DNA from: an uncultured Bacilli bacterium
GTDB taxonomy: Bacteria > Bacillota_I > Bacilli_A > RF39 > UBA660
Direction of reading: 5' to 3'
NCBI GenBank assembly: GCA_947625365.1
Contig: CANQNZ010000046.1
Span: 1-8,914 of the forward strand
DNA: 8,914 nucleotides
In this document: positions 1 to 5,822 of the stretch, one piece after another
Layout: every line of letters starts with the position of its first letter
How positions within the stretch are numbered: the first letter of the stretch is position 1
Notes under the pieces: model-generated
The model's database searches: none
What the model was told of the DNA's origin: nothing
The model's input: only the letters and a program-made list of their open reading frames with translations
Translations under genes and position numbers: made by a program

Positions 1-24
1 ATTTCAAAGAACAGTTTATTTTAA

Positions 25-50
25 TGTCTTCATTGACAAGACACTTTTTT
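25..50 (+). terminator. Probable intrinsic terminator of an upstream gene
   Basis: TGTCTT (25-30) and AAGACA (38-43) form a 6-bp stem around a 7-base loop and are followed by C and six T residues (45-50). An alternative hairpin, GACAC (40-44) with GTGTC (53-57), overlaps it. No coding region is visible before it, so the gene it would terminate lies left of the window. The stem is short, so confidence is moderate. Confidence 0.5.
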
Positions 51-152
51 GTGTGTCAAAAATTTATTTATTTTTTTTCAACCTTAATCACCTTTTTTAA
101 AACAGTGTTTATAATAACATAATCTTTGGAAAATGTATATATTTTATATAGA

Positions 153-181
153 TTGACAATTGTTATATAGTGTTATACAAT
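153..181 (+). promoter_or_regulatory. Promoter of the GntR-ABC operon
   Basis: A perfect -35 TTGACA (153-158) is separated by 17 bp from a -10 TACAAT (176-181). This predicts transcription starting near 188, only about 15 bases before the ATG at 203. The -10 and the predicted start lie inside a set of tandem decamers that probably form the operator. Confidence 0.8.
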
Positions 182-190
182 GTTATACAA
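161..190 (+). repeat. Three tandem decamers over the promoter, probable GntR operator
   Basis: TGTTATATAG (161-170), TGTTATACAA (171-180) and TGTTATACAA (181-190) are consecutive 10-bp direct repeats; the last two are identical. They cover the spacer, the -10 and the predicted transcription start. A weak ATTGT/ACAAT inverted pair (159-163 and 177-181) also spans this region. YtrA-type GntR proteins normally repress their own operon by binding over the promoter, so this is the obvious operator candidate. The 10-bp period would place each repeat on the same face of the helix. Binding by the adjacent protein is inferred. Confidence 0.55.
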
Positions 191-202
191 AGAGGTGAGC
201 CA

Positions 203-580
203 ATGCAAATTATAATAAGTAATAGTAGTCCTATGCCTATTTATGAACAAATAAAGAAAACTATAATTGAGCAAATATTAAATGATGAGCTAAAAACTAA
301 TGAACCTTTACCATCTATTCGTAATTTAGCTAGTGAAATTAAAATAAGCGTTATGACTATAAAAAAGGCCTATGATGAATTAGAAAAAGAAGGGTATTTA
401 GTACAAGTTCAAGGAAAAGGAACATTCGTTGCTCCTAAAAATAATGAATTAGCTAAAGAAAATGCTCAAAAAGAAATTGAAAAACATTTAACAGAAATAG
501 TAAATATAGCTTTGAAATATAAAATTGCTAAACAAGATATTATGGAATTATTTGATATTTTTTATGGGAGTGATAAATGA
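203..580 (+). CDS. GntR family transcriptional regulator, YtrA-type
   Basis: This 125-residue protein is a short GntR regulator with the layout of the YtrA subfamily. Its N-terminal winged helix-turn-helix (about residues 10-75) carries the family hallmarks PIYEQI, LPSIRNLA, VMTIKKAYDELEKEGY and GKGTFV. Only about 50 residues of helical C-terminal tail follow, with no room for a ligand-binding FadR- or UTRA-like domain. I chose the ATG at 203 because AAAGAGGTGAG lies just upstream and it gives the conserved family N-terminus. An in-frame GTG at 170 would lie inside the -10 region and before the predicted transcription start. The stop overlaps the ABC ATPase start (ATGA at 577-580), indicating coupling. 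Relatives repress their own ABC operons and respond to envelope stress; the ligand here is unknown. Confidence 0.93.
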   Translation: MQIIISNSSPMPIYEQIKKTIIEQILNDELKTNEPLPSIRNLASEIKISVMTIKKAYDELEKEGYLVQVQGKGTFVAPKNNELAKENAQKEIEKHLTEIVNIALKYKIAKQDIMELFDIFYGSDK

Positions 581-1407
581 TGGACAATGTAATTGCAATA
601 AAAAACTTAGTCAAACAATATGAGAAATTTACTTTAAATATTGATAACTTAGAAATACCGAAAGGGAGTATTGTTGGTTTAATAGGCGAAAATGGGGCGG
701 GAAAAACTACTTTATTAAAAGCTATTTTAAAAATTATAACAATAGATAAAGGCGAAATTAAAATTTGTCCAAATGAAGATATTGGTGTCGTATTAGATAA
801 TATCTTTTTTCCGGAAATTCTAAAAGTTTCTGATTTAGATACAATTATGAAAGATATTTATCAAAACTGGGATAGTAAGTTATATAACGATTATCTAAAA
901 GAATTTAATTTACCTAATCAAGTTATAAAAAAATTATCAAAAGGAATGCGTAAGAAATTAGAAATTGCGGTCGCTTTATCACATCATCCTAAACTTTTAA
1001 TTTTAGATGAGCCAACTAGTGGTTTAGATCCTGTAATGCGTAGTGAAATTTTGGATATATTTATTAAATTTATTGAAGATGAAGAAAATAGTATTTTTCT
1101 ATCTACCCATATAACTAGCGATTTAGAACATATCGCAGATAAAATTATTTTTATTGATAAGGGGCAAATAATTTTAGATAAAACTCGCGATGACTTAATG
1201 GAAAATTTTGGCATTCTAAGATGCGGTATTAAAGATTTTTCGCAAATAGATAAACAAGATATTAGGGCTTATAAGAAAAATAGATATAATTATGACATAT
1301 TAATGGAAAATAAAAAACAAATGCAAAAGAAATATAAAGACTTTGTTATGGATAAAATTACTTTAGATGAATTAATGATTTTATTAATTAAGGGAGTGAC
1401 TAAATGA
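577..1407 (+). CDS. ABC transporter ATP-binding protein (BcrA/YtrB-like)
   Basis: This 276-residue protein is the cytoplasmic ATPase of an ABC exporter. Visible motifs are Walker A GENGAGKTT (37-45), an ABC signature LSKGM (120-124), Walker B LLILDEP (140-146, with D144 and E145), the D-loop SGLD (148-151) and the switch histidine in STH (H178). The usual Q-loop glutamine is not obvious; the matching stretch reads GVVLDN (70-75), as in some BcrA/YtrB-type ATPases. About 95 residues follow the H-loop and probably pack on the permease or a partner. The start overlaps the regulator stop in ATGA with GGGAG six bases upstream; a second ATG at 580 is possible. It should pair with the permease encoded next. 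Such pairs in Bacillota export peptides or drugs, or help resist cell-wall-active compounds; the substrate cannot be read from the sequence. Confidence 0.95.
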   Translation: MMDNVIAIKNLVKQYEKFTLNIDNLEIPKGSIVGLIGENGAGKTTLLKAILKIITIDKGEIKICPNEDIGVVLDNIFFPEILKVSDLDTIMKDIYQNWDSKLYNDYLKEFNLPNQVIKKLSKGMRKKLEIAVALSHHPKLLILDEPTSGLDPVMRSEILDIFIKFIEDEENSIFLSTHITSDLEHIADKIIFIDKGQIILDKTRDDLMENFGILRCGIKDFSQIDKQDIRAYKKNRYNYDILMENKKQMQKKYKDFVMDKITLDELMILLIKGVTK

Positions 1408-2036
1408 AAGGTTTTATAAAAAAAGATTTATTATTTTTAAAAGGGAGTATTAAACTATATGCTGTGATTTGTATTTTATATATAATTATGGCTTTTCAAG
1501 GAGAAATGGAAATATTTTCTTTATCCCCTTTCTTTAGCTTTATGTTAATGTTTACTACTTTTAGTTATGATGCTTATAATAATTGGGATGCTTATGCAAT
1601 TACTTTACCAAGCGGCCGAGAAAATGCGGTTAAGGCAAAATATGTAATTACTATTTTACTATCCCTAACTATTAATTTATTTATATTTGTTTTAGGTCTT
1701 GTCATTAGTTATTTAAAAAAGCAACCCATTAATATATTACTATTTATTTCTACTTTATTAATTGTTAATTTTGTTACTCTTTTATTGCAATCAATAATGT
1801 ATCCAGTAATATATAAAGTGGGAATAGATAAAGCGCGCATAATAGTATTTTTATTAGTAGTTATTATTGCCATTTTAGCAGGAATATTTATAAAATTTAT
1901 TGATATAACTAATTTTATAGATTCCTCTAGTTTTTTAAAAAGATATGGCGCAGTTTTAACTTTACCAGCTTCTTTCCTTTGTTTAGCTATATCCTTTTGG
2001 ATATCTTATAAAATATATTTAAAAAAAGAATTTTAA
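1404..2036 (+). CDS. ABC-2 type permease, ABC2_membrane_5-like
   Basis: This 210-residue integral membrane protein has about six hydrophobic segments (roughly residues 17-31, 39-52, 81-105, 111-135, 144-165 and 183-204). It begins with the short amphipathic MKGFIKKDLLFLK helix typical of ABC-2 permeases. FSYD (53-56) followed by WDAYAITLP (61-69) and a basic KAKY (77-80) match the conserved coupling region of the ABC2_membrane_5 family. Length is normal for that family. The start overlaps the ATPase stop in ATGA (1404-1407), with AGGGAG upstream, so the two subunits are almost certainly made together. Only one permease is present, so the transporter probably works with a homodimeric permease. 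Confidence 0.88.
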   Translation: MKGFIKKDLLFLKGSIKLYAVICILYIIMAFQGEMEIFSLSPFFSFMLMFTTFSYDAYNNWDAYAITLPSGRENAVKAKYVITILLSLTINLFIFVLGLVISYLKKQPINILLFISTLLIVNFVTLLLQSIMYPVIYKVGIDKARIIVFLLVVIIAILAGIFIKFIDITNFIDSSSFLKRYGAVLTLPASFLCLAISFWISYKIYLKKEF

Positions 2037-2092
2037 TTTATGATAGTAGTAAAACTATTTAAAATGTATTAAAATATATTAGGGTGTTATAA

Positions 2093-2977
2093 ATGAAAAC
2101 AGAGAAAAATATTTTAATAGCTTTTATTTTAAATATTGCTTTTTCTTTTTTCGAAGGTATTGGTGGTTTAATTACGGGAAGTATTGCCATTTTATCGGAT
2201 AGCTTGCATGATTTAGGTGATGCTATAAGTATTGGACTGTCTTATTTTTTAGAGAAAAAAAGCAAACGCAAACCTGATAAATATTACACATATGGTTATA
2301 CTCGCTATTCTGTCATGGGAAGTATTATTACCACGCTAATATTACTAGTAGGTTCGGTTTTAGTTATTACAGGAGCAATAAAAAGACTTATAAATCCTGT
2401 GGCAATTAATTATAACGGTATGATATTAATGGCTATATTTGGTGTTTTGGTTAATCTTATAGCAACTTATTTTACTAAAGATGGTCATTCTTTAAATCAA
2501 AAAGCTGTTAATCTCCATATGCTAGAAGATGTATTAGGGTGGTTAGTTGTTTTAATTGGTTCAGTGCTAATGAAATTTACAAACATTTCTATAATTGACC
2601 CTATTTTGTCTATCTTAGTAGCAATCTTTATCTTCTATAATGCTTGGCAAAATCTAAAAGAAATAACTGATTTATTTTTAGAAAAAACTCCGAAAAATAT
2701 TGATATAAATGTTTTAAAAAAACATCTATTACAAATAGATGATTTATACGATGTTCATCATATTCACATTCGTAGTATTGATGGATTTAATAATTTTGCC
2801 ACCTTACATGCAGTAGTAAAAAAATATAGTAAAGATGTTAAAGATAAAATTAAAGATGAACTTCAGGAATTTGGTATTGCCCACTCTACAGTAGAGTTAG
2901 AATTGCAAAACGAAAACTGCCATAGCAAACAATGCCAAATAGAAAAAATAAAAAGTAGTCACAGTCATCATCACTGA
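2093..2977 (+). CDS. Cation diffusion facilitator (CDF) metal efflux protein, CzcD-like
   Basis: This 294-residue inner-membrane antiporter would export Zn(II) or a similar divalent cation in exchange for protons. Six membrane segments are visible, followed by a cytoplasmic metallochaperone-like domain (about 200-270) containing DVHHIHIRSIDG. The transport-site pattern is HxxxD in TM2 (H39, D43 within SDSLHDLGDA) and HxxxD in TM5 (H142, D146 within HMLEDV), the zinc-type combination. The His-rich loop between TM4 and TM5 common in CzcD is absent. Instead the C-terminus is rich in Cys and His (CHSKQC, then SHSHHH), a likely metal-binding tail. AGGGTG lies six bases before the ATG. The gene follows the ABC operon by 56 bp with no clear terminator between, so read-through is possible. 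Its end overlaps a minus-strand regulator by 7 bp. Confidence 0.94.
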   Translation: MKTEKNILIAFILNIAFSFFEGIGGLITGSIAILSDSLHDLGDAISIGLSYFLEKKSKRKPDKYYTYGYTRYSVMGSIITTLILLVGSVLVITGAIKRLINPVAINYNGMILMAIFGVLVNLIATYFTKDGHSLNQKAVNLHMLEDVLGWLVVLIGSVLMKFTNISIIDPILSILVAIFIFYNAWQNLKEITDLFLEKTPKNIDINVLKKHLLQIDDLYDVHHIHIRSIDGFNNFATLHAVVKKYSKDVKDKIKDELQEFGIAHSTVELELQNENCHSKQCQIEKIKSSHSHHH

Positions 2978-3183
2978 TAATCTTGATAGAATATTTCATC
3001 AGGCTTCATATGAAAGATGTTAGCTATCTTCTTAGCCGTCTGGTAATATAAACCTCTTTTTTTATTTTCAATTTGCCAATAATGAGTTGTACTTAAGCCT
3101 AGCATTTTACCCATATCTTTATAAGTTAATTTATGAGCTATTCTAAGCTCGCGTAATTTATAAAAAAAAGTCTTTGATTGCAT
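2971..3183 (-). CDS. Small Cro/CI-type (XRE) HTH transcriptional regulator
   Basis: This 70-residue protein is almost entirely one XRE/HTH_3 domain. LRELRIAHKLTYKDMGKMLG supplies helices 1-2, LSTTHYWQIENKKRG the recognition helix and turn, and TAKKIANIFHMKPDEIFY the closing helices. This size and sequence style is common in phage, ICE and toxin-antitoxin-linked regulators. GAGGTG lies seven bases before the ATG, and a TATAAT (minus strand, 3202-3207) is well placed as its -10. Its last codons overlap the CDF gene end by 7 bp, tail to tail. It is divergent from another small HTH gene with a perfect palindrome between them, suggesting autoregulation. The target genes are unknown. Confidence 0.88.
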   Translation of the reverse strand: MQSKTFFYKLRELRIAHKLTYKDMGKMLGLSTTHYWQIENKKRGLYYQTAKKIANIFHMKPDEIFYQDYQ

Positions 3184-3201
3184 ACTGACACCTCGCTATC
3201 T

Positions 3202-3207
3202 ATTATA
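3202..3207 (-). promoter_or_regulatory. -10 box of the minus-strand XRE gene
   Basis: The minus strand reads TATAAT here, about 19 bases before the start codon, predicting a start of transcription near 3195. A 17-bp spacer would put the -35 at 3225-3230, where the minus strand reads TAGCGA. That is a poor -35, and it falls inside the palindrome, so binding there could either repress or activate. Confidence 0.6.
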
Positions 3208-3221
3208 CAAGATTTTTAAAT

Positions 3222-3240
3222 TCTTCGCTACAAGCGAAGA
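3222..3240. promoter_or_regulatory. Perfect 19-bp palindrome between divergent HTH genes, probable operator
   Basis: TCTTCGCT (3222-3229) and AGCGAAGA (3233-3240) are exact reverse complements around ACA. The motif is much richer in GC than the surrounding DNA. Neither strand has a U-tract after it, so it is not an intrinsic terminator. It covers the -35 position of the minus-strand XRE gene and lies about 55 bp before the other HTH gene. A dimeric Cro/CI-like protein commonly binds such a site. Confidence 0.7.
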
Positions 3241-3285
3241 TAAAAATATTCTACTAAATGCTAAAATTAAGATGGTGTTTGGTTT

Positions 3286-3555
3286 ATGAGTAAGACAAAA
3301 ATGTTGGGTCCTACATGCCTTAATGTAAAAAAGAACTTTCGTAAGTTAAAGTTAACTAAATATAAAAATGTTAAAGAAATGGCAAAAGATTTACATATAT
3401 CAGAAAATTATATCTATCAAATTATTAGTATGAAAACAGATAAAGTACCATCTATTTTCTTATTAGAATTTATTAGTACTAAGTGGAATATTGACATTAA
3501 TTACTTTTTTACAAGCAATAAAGTCGAAGAAGATAAGATTAAAACCACGGTTTAA
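3286..3555 (+). CDS. Small helix-turn-helix protein, XRE-like
   Basis: This 89-residue basic protein has a divergent XRE-like HTH. NVKEMAKDLHISENYIYQII (28-47) reads as the two DNA-binding helices, and VPSIFLLEFISTKWNIDINYFF (54-75) matches the closing helices that in XRE proteins read like 'kvPslxtLekIakalnvdixxFF'. A conserved-looking 12-residue leader (MSKTKMLGPTCL) precedes it, and a charged tail ends it. The ribosome binding site is weak (GGTG at 3274-3277) and no clear promoter was found, so the start is less sure than for neighbouring genes; M6 at 3301 is an alternative with no better signal. It is transcribed away from the other XRE gene, and its last codons form the left arm of a terminator. 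It may be a second regulator of the same palindrome or of the serine hydrolase; this is inference. Confidence 0.75.
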   Translation: MSKTKMLGPTCLNVKKNFRKLKLTKYKNVKEMAKDLHISENYIYQIISMKTDKVPSIFLLEFISTKWNIDINYFFTSNKVEEDKIKTTV

Positions 3556-3568
3556 ACTGCGGTTTTTT
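3541..3568 (+). terminator. Intrinsic terminator overlapping the HTH gene stop
   Basis: AAAACCACGG (3541-3550) pairs with CTGCGGTTTT (3557-3566), with one A-C mismatch and one G-U pair, and runs into TTTTTT (3563-3568). The TAA stop at 3553-3555 lies in the loop, so the last codons double as the left arm. It isolates the HTH gene from the serine hydrolase promoter that follows at once. Confidence 0.8.
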
Positions 3569-3575
3569 AATTTAC

Positions 3576-3604
3576 TTGACTTCTATCTTTATTAAAATTA
3601 TAAT
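3576..3604 (+). promoter_or_regulatory. Strong sigma-A-type promoter of the serine hydrolase gene
   Basis: TTGACT (3576-3581), a 17-bp spacer and a perfect TATAAT (3599-3604) predict transcription starting near 3611. It begins eight bases after the preceding terminator U-tract. Its presence rules out the upstream TTG at 3576 as a translation start. Confidence 0.85.
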
Positions 3605-3638
3605 ATCAATCACTAATTATTTGAAAGAAGGTATAAGA

Positions 3639-5039
3639 GTGAATAATTATTTATTACCCCAAGAAATTTATCTTATAGACAATTTAATAAGTAGGCTAGC
3701 TTTTAATCTAAATGTTAGTCAAGATAAGTTAGAACAGGTTCGCTTAGACTTTCTTAATTTAATTAAACAATGTCGAGATTATTCAATTGAAGATATTTTA
3801 AAATGTTTTTGGGAGATAGTTAGTGCGGATGTAAGTAATTTAATGAAAGATAAATTAACTCCTGGCGTGCAATTTGGCATTAAAAATGATTATTTTACTT
3901 TAACAGGCTGGGGTGGAACATATAACTTTGCCGGCCAAACAAAAGATATTACGGAAAGAACTTATTTCTCTTTAGACTCTATTAGTAAGTTTGTGGCATC
4001 TATAGTGGTAATGGAAGAAGTTATGAGTGGTAAATTTTCTTTAGATAGTAAGATTAAGGAAATTAATGATGACTATGCGATGGATGCTACAGTACGTTCG
4101 ATTTTGAATTTTACGGCAATGATTAGAACAGAAAGAAGAATAGATGATTTAAATTATGAAGAAACTTTAAATCTATTAAAGAAATGTAAAGAAGATTTAA
4201 CTACTAAAAACCAAAGAAAAAATTTTTATGAATATAATGATATTGGTTATATGATTTTAAGACATAGTATAAATGACTTTTTAAATAAACTAGATGCTAT
4301 TTTATTAAAAATTGATAACAAAAATTTGATTTATGATAATCGTTTTCATAAATCTTTAATTACAGGGGGAAAAATATCAGAAGAATACATTACGCCGGAC
4401 CGCAAGGGGCGCGAAAGCTTATTTCCAGGGCATGCCGGCTTGTACGGTAACATTGAAGGGGTATTAAATTTGTTTTGGCAAACACTTAAGAAAGATAACG
4501 TAATTTCTAAAGAGGCTTTAGCTACTTTATTAAAACAACCTTATGAAAATCCTATAGTATATGATGCAAACGGTAATTGGCTTGTAGGTAAAAATAATAG
4601 TTTGCAATATACTTCAAAAATTGCGGGAGTATATCGTAAAGCGAAGAATATAAATGATATTACCTTTAATAAGTTAGCATCTTGTGATATATCTGCACTT
4701 AGTACCGACAGTGCTATTGCCAGTGCCGGCACTTGTGGATGCTGGGGAGTTTATGATAATTTAAAAACCAATTCCTACGCGGCAGGAATACTTACTAATC
4801 CTTATACCTGGGTGCAACCGGGTGAGTATCCTGAAAAAAAGCAGATAATACCTGGCACTGCTCTAACTGTTAATCCTAAAGGAGTTATTCTAGGTTATCA
4901 AACGGCTTTAAATCCTTATAAAGAAAAAATGACGCATTATGCTTTAATATTAGACCTTATTACGGAAAGGCTAAAACATACTGATATAGAGGCTTTAAAC
5001 AAATCTCAAAAAACTTATGTTAAAAAAATAGAAGACTAA
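3639..5039 (+). CDS. Serine hydrolase of the beta-lactamase/PBP-like fold (PF00144-like)
   Basis: The GTG at 3639 is chosen because AAGAAGG lies seven bases upstream and the promoter maps just before it; this gives 466 residues. An approximately 65-residue N-terminal extension precedes the fold, which starts at LTPGVQFGIKNDYFTLTGWGG (73-93). The catalytic SxxK is S114-I-S-K117. The Tyr motif is Y199-N-D201 in YNDIGYMIL, the YxD variant seen in esterase- and peptidase-like members. GHAGLYG (264-270) is the usual glycine-rich motif. Where relatives carry HTG near the C-terminus (HTGFTG), this protein reads TCGCWG (365-370), and the usual HTSG is LNFTAM (156-161). No signal peptide or lipobox is seen, so it appears cytoplasmic. 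It may be an esterase, D-aminopeptidase or muropeptide hydrolase; nothing specifically indicates beta-lactam hydrolysis. It converges with a C26 hydrolase gene. Confidence 0.85.
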   Translation: MNNYLLPQEIYLIDNLISRLAFNLNVSQDKLEQVRLDFLNLIKQCRDYSIEDILKCFWEIVSADVSNLMKDKLTPGVQFGIKNDYFTLTGWGGTYNFAGQTKDITERTYFSLDSISKFVASIVVMEEVMSGKFSLDSKIKEINDDYAMDATVRSILNFTAMIRTERRIDDLNYEETLNLLKKCKEDLTTKNQRKNFYEYNDIGYMILRHSINDFLNKLDAILLKIDNKNLIYDNRFHKSLITGGKISEEYITPDRKGRESLFPGHAGLYGNIEGVLNLFWQTLKKDNVISKEALATLLKQPYENPIVYDANGNWLVGKNNSLQYTSKIAGVYRKAKNINDITFNKLASCDISALSTDSAIASAGTCGCWGVYDNLKTNSYAAGILTNPYTWVQPGEYPEKKQIIPGTALTVNPKGVILGYQTALNPYKEKMTHYALILDLITERLKHTDIEALNKSQKTYVKKIED

Positions 5040-5053
5040 GCGTCTTTTATTTT
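5022..5053. terminator. Bidirectional terminator shared by convergent genes
   Basis: AAAATAGAAGAC (5025-5036) pairs with GTCTTTTATTTT (5042-5053) around the loop TAAGC, 12 bp with one G-U. The plus strand leaves through TTTTATTTT within the stem; the minus strand leaves through TTTTTTT (complement of 5022-5028). The two stop codons (TAA 5037-5039 on plus, TAG 5036-5038 on minus) lie at the loop, so one hairpin serves both genes. Confidence 0.8.
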
Positions 5054-5731
5054 GGCAATAAAGTAATTAAATATTTTTTGAGAATAAACATCCATTAGAT
5101 ATTCGGGGTGCCACTGTAGTCCTAAAATAAATTTTTTATTAGGTAAATAAACACCTTCAATTAAACCGTCTTCACTAATAGCGCAAGTCTTTAAGTTTTT
5201 AAAATTAAAATCAATATAATCATGGTGTAGACTATTTACAGGTATTTTCTTTTCTTTTATAATATCTTCTAAAATAGTATTTTCTAAAATATTTATAGTG
5301 TGTTTATAAGTAGTTTTATTTTCATAATGGGTATCATCTAGCAATTTTTTAGTCATATCAAATTTATTTTTAGAAGTTGCATCCATGCAGCATAAAGCTT
5401 GAAAGCCCGCACAAATAGCTAAAAGGGGAATATCTTTTTTTATTGCATAATCTATAACATATTCATCAAATTTATGCCAGTTACTACCACCGGGAACAAT
5501 TAGACCATCACAAAAATTTAAAACATAATCAAGTTTTTGTTTGTCTAAGTCTGTTATTTCATCAGTTCCCATTTCTAAATCAGGATAAAGGCTATTATTA
5601 GTTGGTAATAAAAGAATAGCTGTTATATCATTATAATTTGCCAAAGCTAATCGCACTGCCTCATTAATCTGAAATATTTTTTCACCATCTTTATTTTCAT
5701 AAGCTCGGCCGACTATACCAATTATTTTCAT
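5036..5731 (-). CDS. Class-I glutamine amidotransferase-like hydrolase, peptidase C26 / PuuD-like
   Basis: This 231-residue cytoplasmic enzyme is of the gamma-glutamyl hydrolase type. The nucleophile elbow is CAGFQ (C107), and the catalytic dyad is in QWHPE (H208, E210). GLIVPGG (76-82) forms the oxyanion region. VNSLHHDYID (165-174) and SEDGLIEGVY (186-195) match regions typical of C26/PuuD proteins. AGAAGGAG lies seven bases before the ATG; no convincing promoter was identified, although a terminator separates it from the gene upstream. Family members cleave gamma-glutamyl amide bonds, for example in gamma-glutamyl-GABA. The neighbouring serine hydrolase suggests a shared peptide or muropeptide substrate, but this is inference. 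It could equally serve polyamine or gamma-glutamyl dipeptide breakdown. Confidence 0.92.
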   Translation of the reverse strand: MKIIGIVGRAYENKDGEKIFQINEAVRLALANYNDITAILLLPTNNSLYPDLEMGTDEITDLDKQKLDYVLNFCDGLIVPGGSNWHKFDEYVIDYAIKKDIPLLAICAGFQALCCMDATSKNKFDMTKKLLDDTHYENKTTYKHTINILENTILEDIIKEKKIPVNSLHHDYIDFNFKNLKTCAISEDGLIEGVYLPNKKFILGLQWHPEYLMDVYSQKIFNYFIAKIKDA

Positions 5732-5783
5732 ATCAATACTCCTTCTTTTGTAATATATGCAAGCAAAATATATAATTCTTTTT

Positions 5784-5816
5784 TAAAATAAAAAAGTAAA
5801 TTGGCAATCTACTTTT
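5784..5816 (-). terminator. Terminator after the YugP-like gene
   Basis: On the minus strand AAAAGTA pairs with TACTTTT (plus-strand arms 5792-5798 and 5810-5816), with an inner ATT/AAT extension after one mismatch and a 3-base loop. It runs into TTTTTTATTTT. It begins just after the stop at 5823-5825 and separates this gene from the C26 hydrolase downstream on the same strand. Confidence 0.72.
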
Positions 5817-5822
5817 ATTATT

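Noticed and set aside
110..115. TATAAT in the upstream region as a second promoter
   Set aside because: No plausible -35 lies 16-18 bp upstream, and the TG is one base out of place for an extended -10.
170..202. Upstream GTG start for the GntR regulator
   Set aside because: It precedes the predicted transcription start, lies in the -10/operator region and has no ribosome binding site; the ATG at 203 has a strong one and fits the family N-terminus.
984..1214. Minus-strand open frame of 76 codons
   Set aside because: It lies wholly inside the ABC ATPase gene, opposite the Walker B to H-loop region, and resembles no protein family.
2043..2058. Inverted repeat ATAGT/ACTAT between the permease and CDF genes
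   Set aside because: Only 5-bp arms of AT-rich sequence with no U-tract; too weak to call a terminator or operator.
3262..3267. TGC-TAAAAT as promoter of the plus-strand HTH gene
   Set aside because: Transcription would begin near 3274, on top of the only ribosome binding site, and the -35 position is unconvincing.
3576..3638. Upstream TTG start for the serine hydrolase
   Set aside because: The TTG is the first three bases of the -35 box; the GTG at 3639 has a well-placed AAGAAGG.
4541..4732. Minus-strand open frame of 63 codons
   Set aside because: It lies inside the serine hydrolase gene with no ribosome binding site and no recognisable protein.
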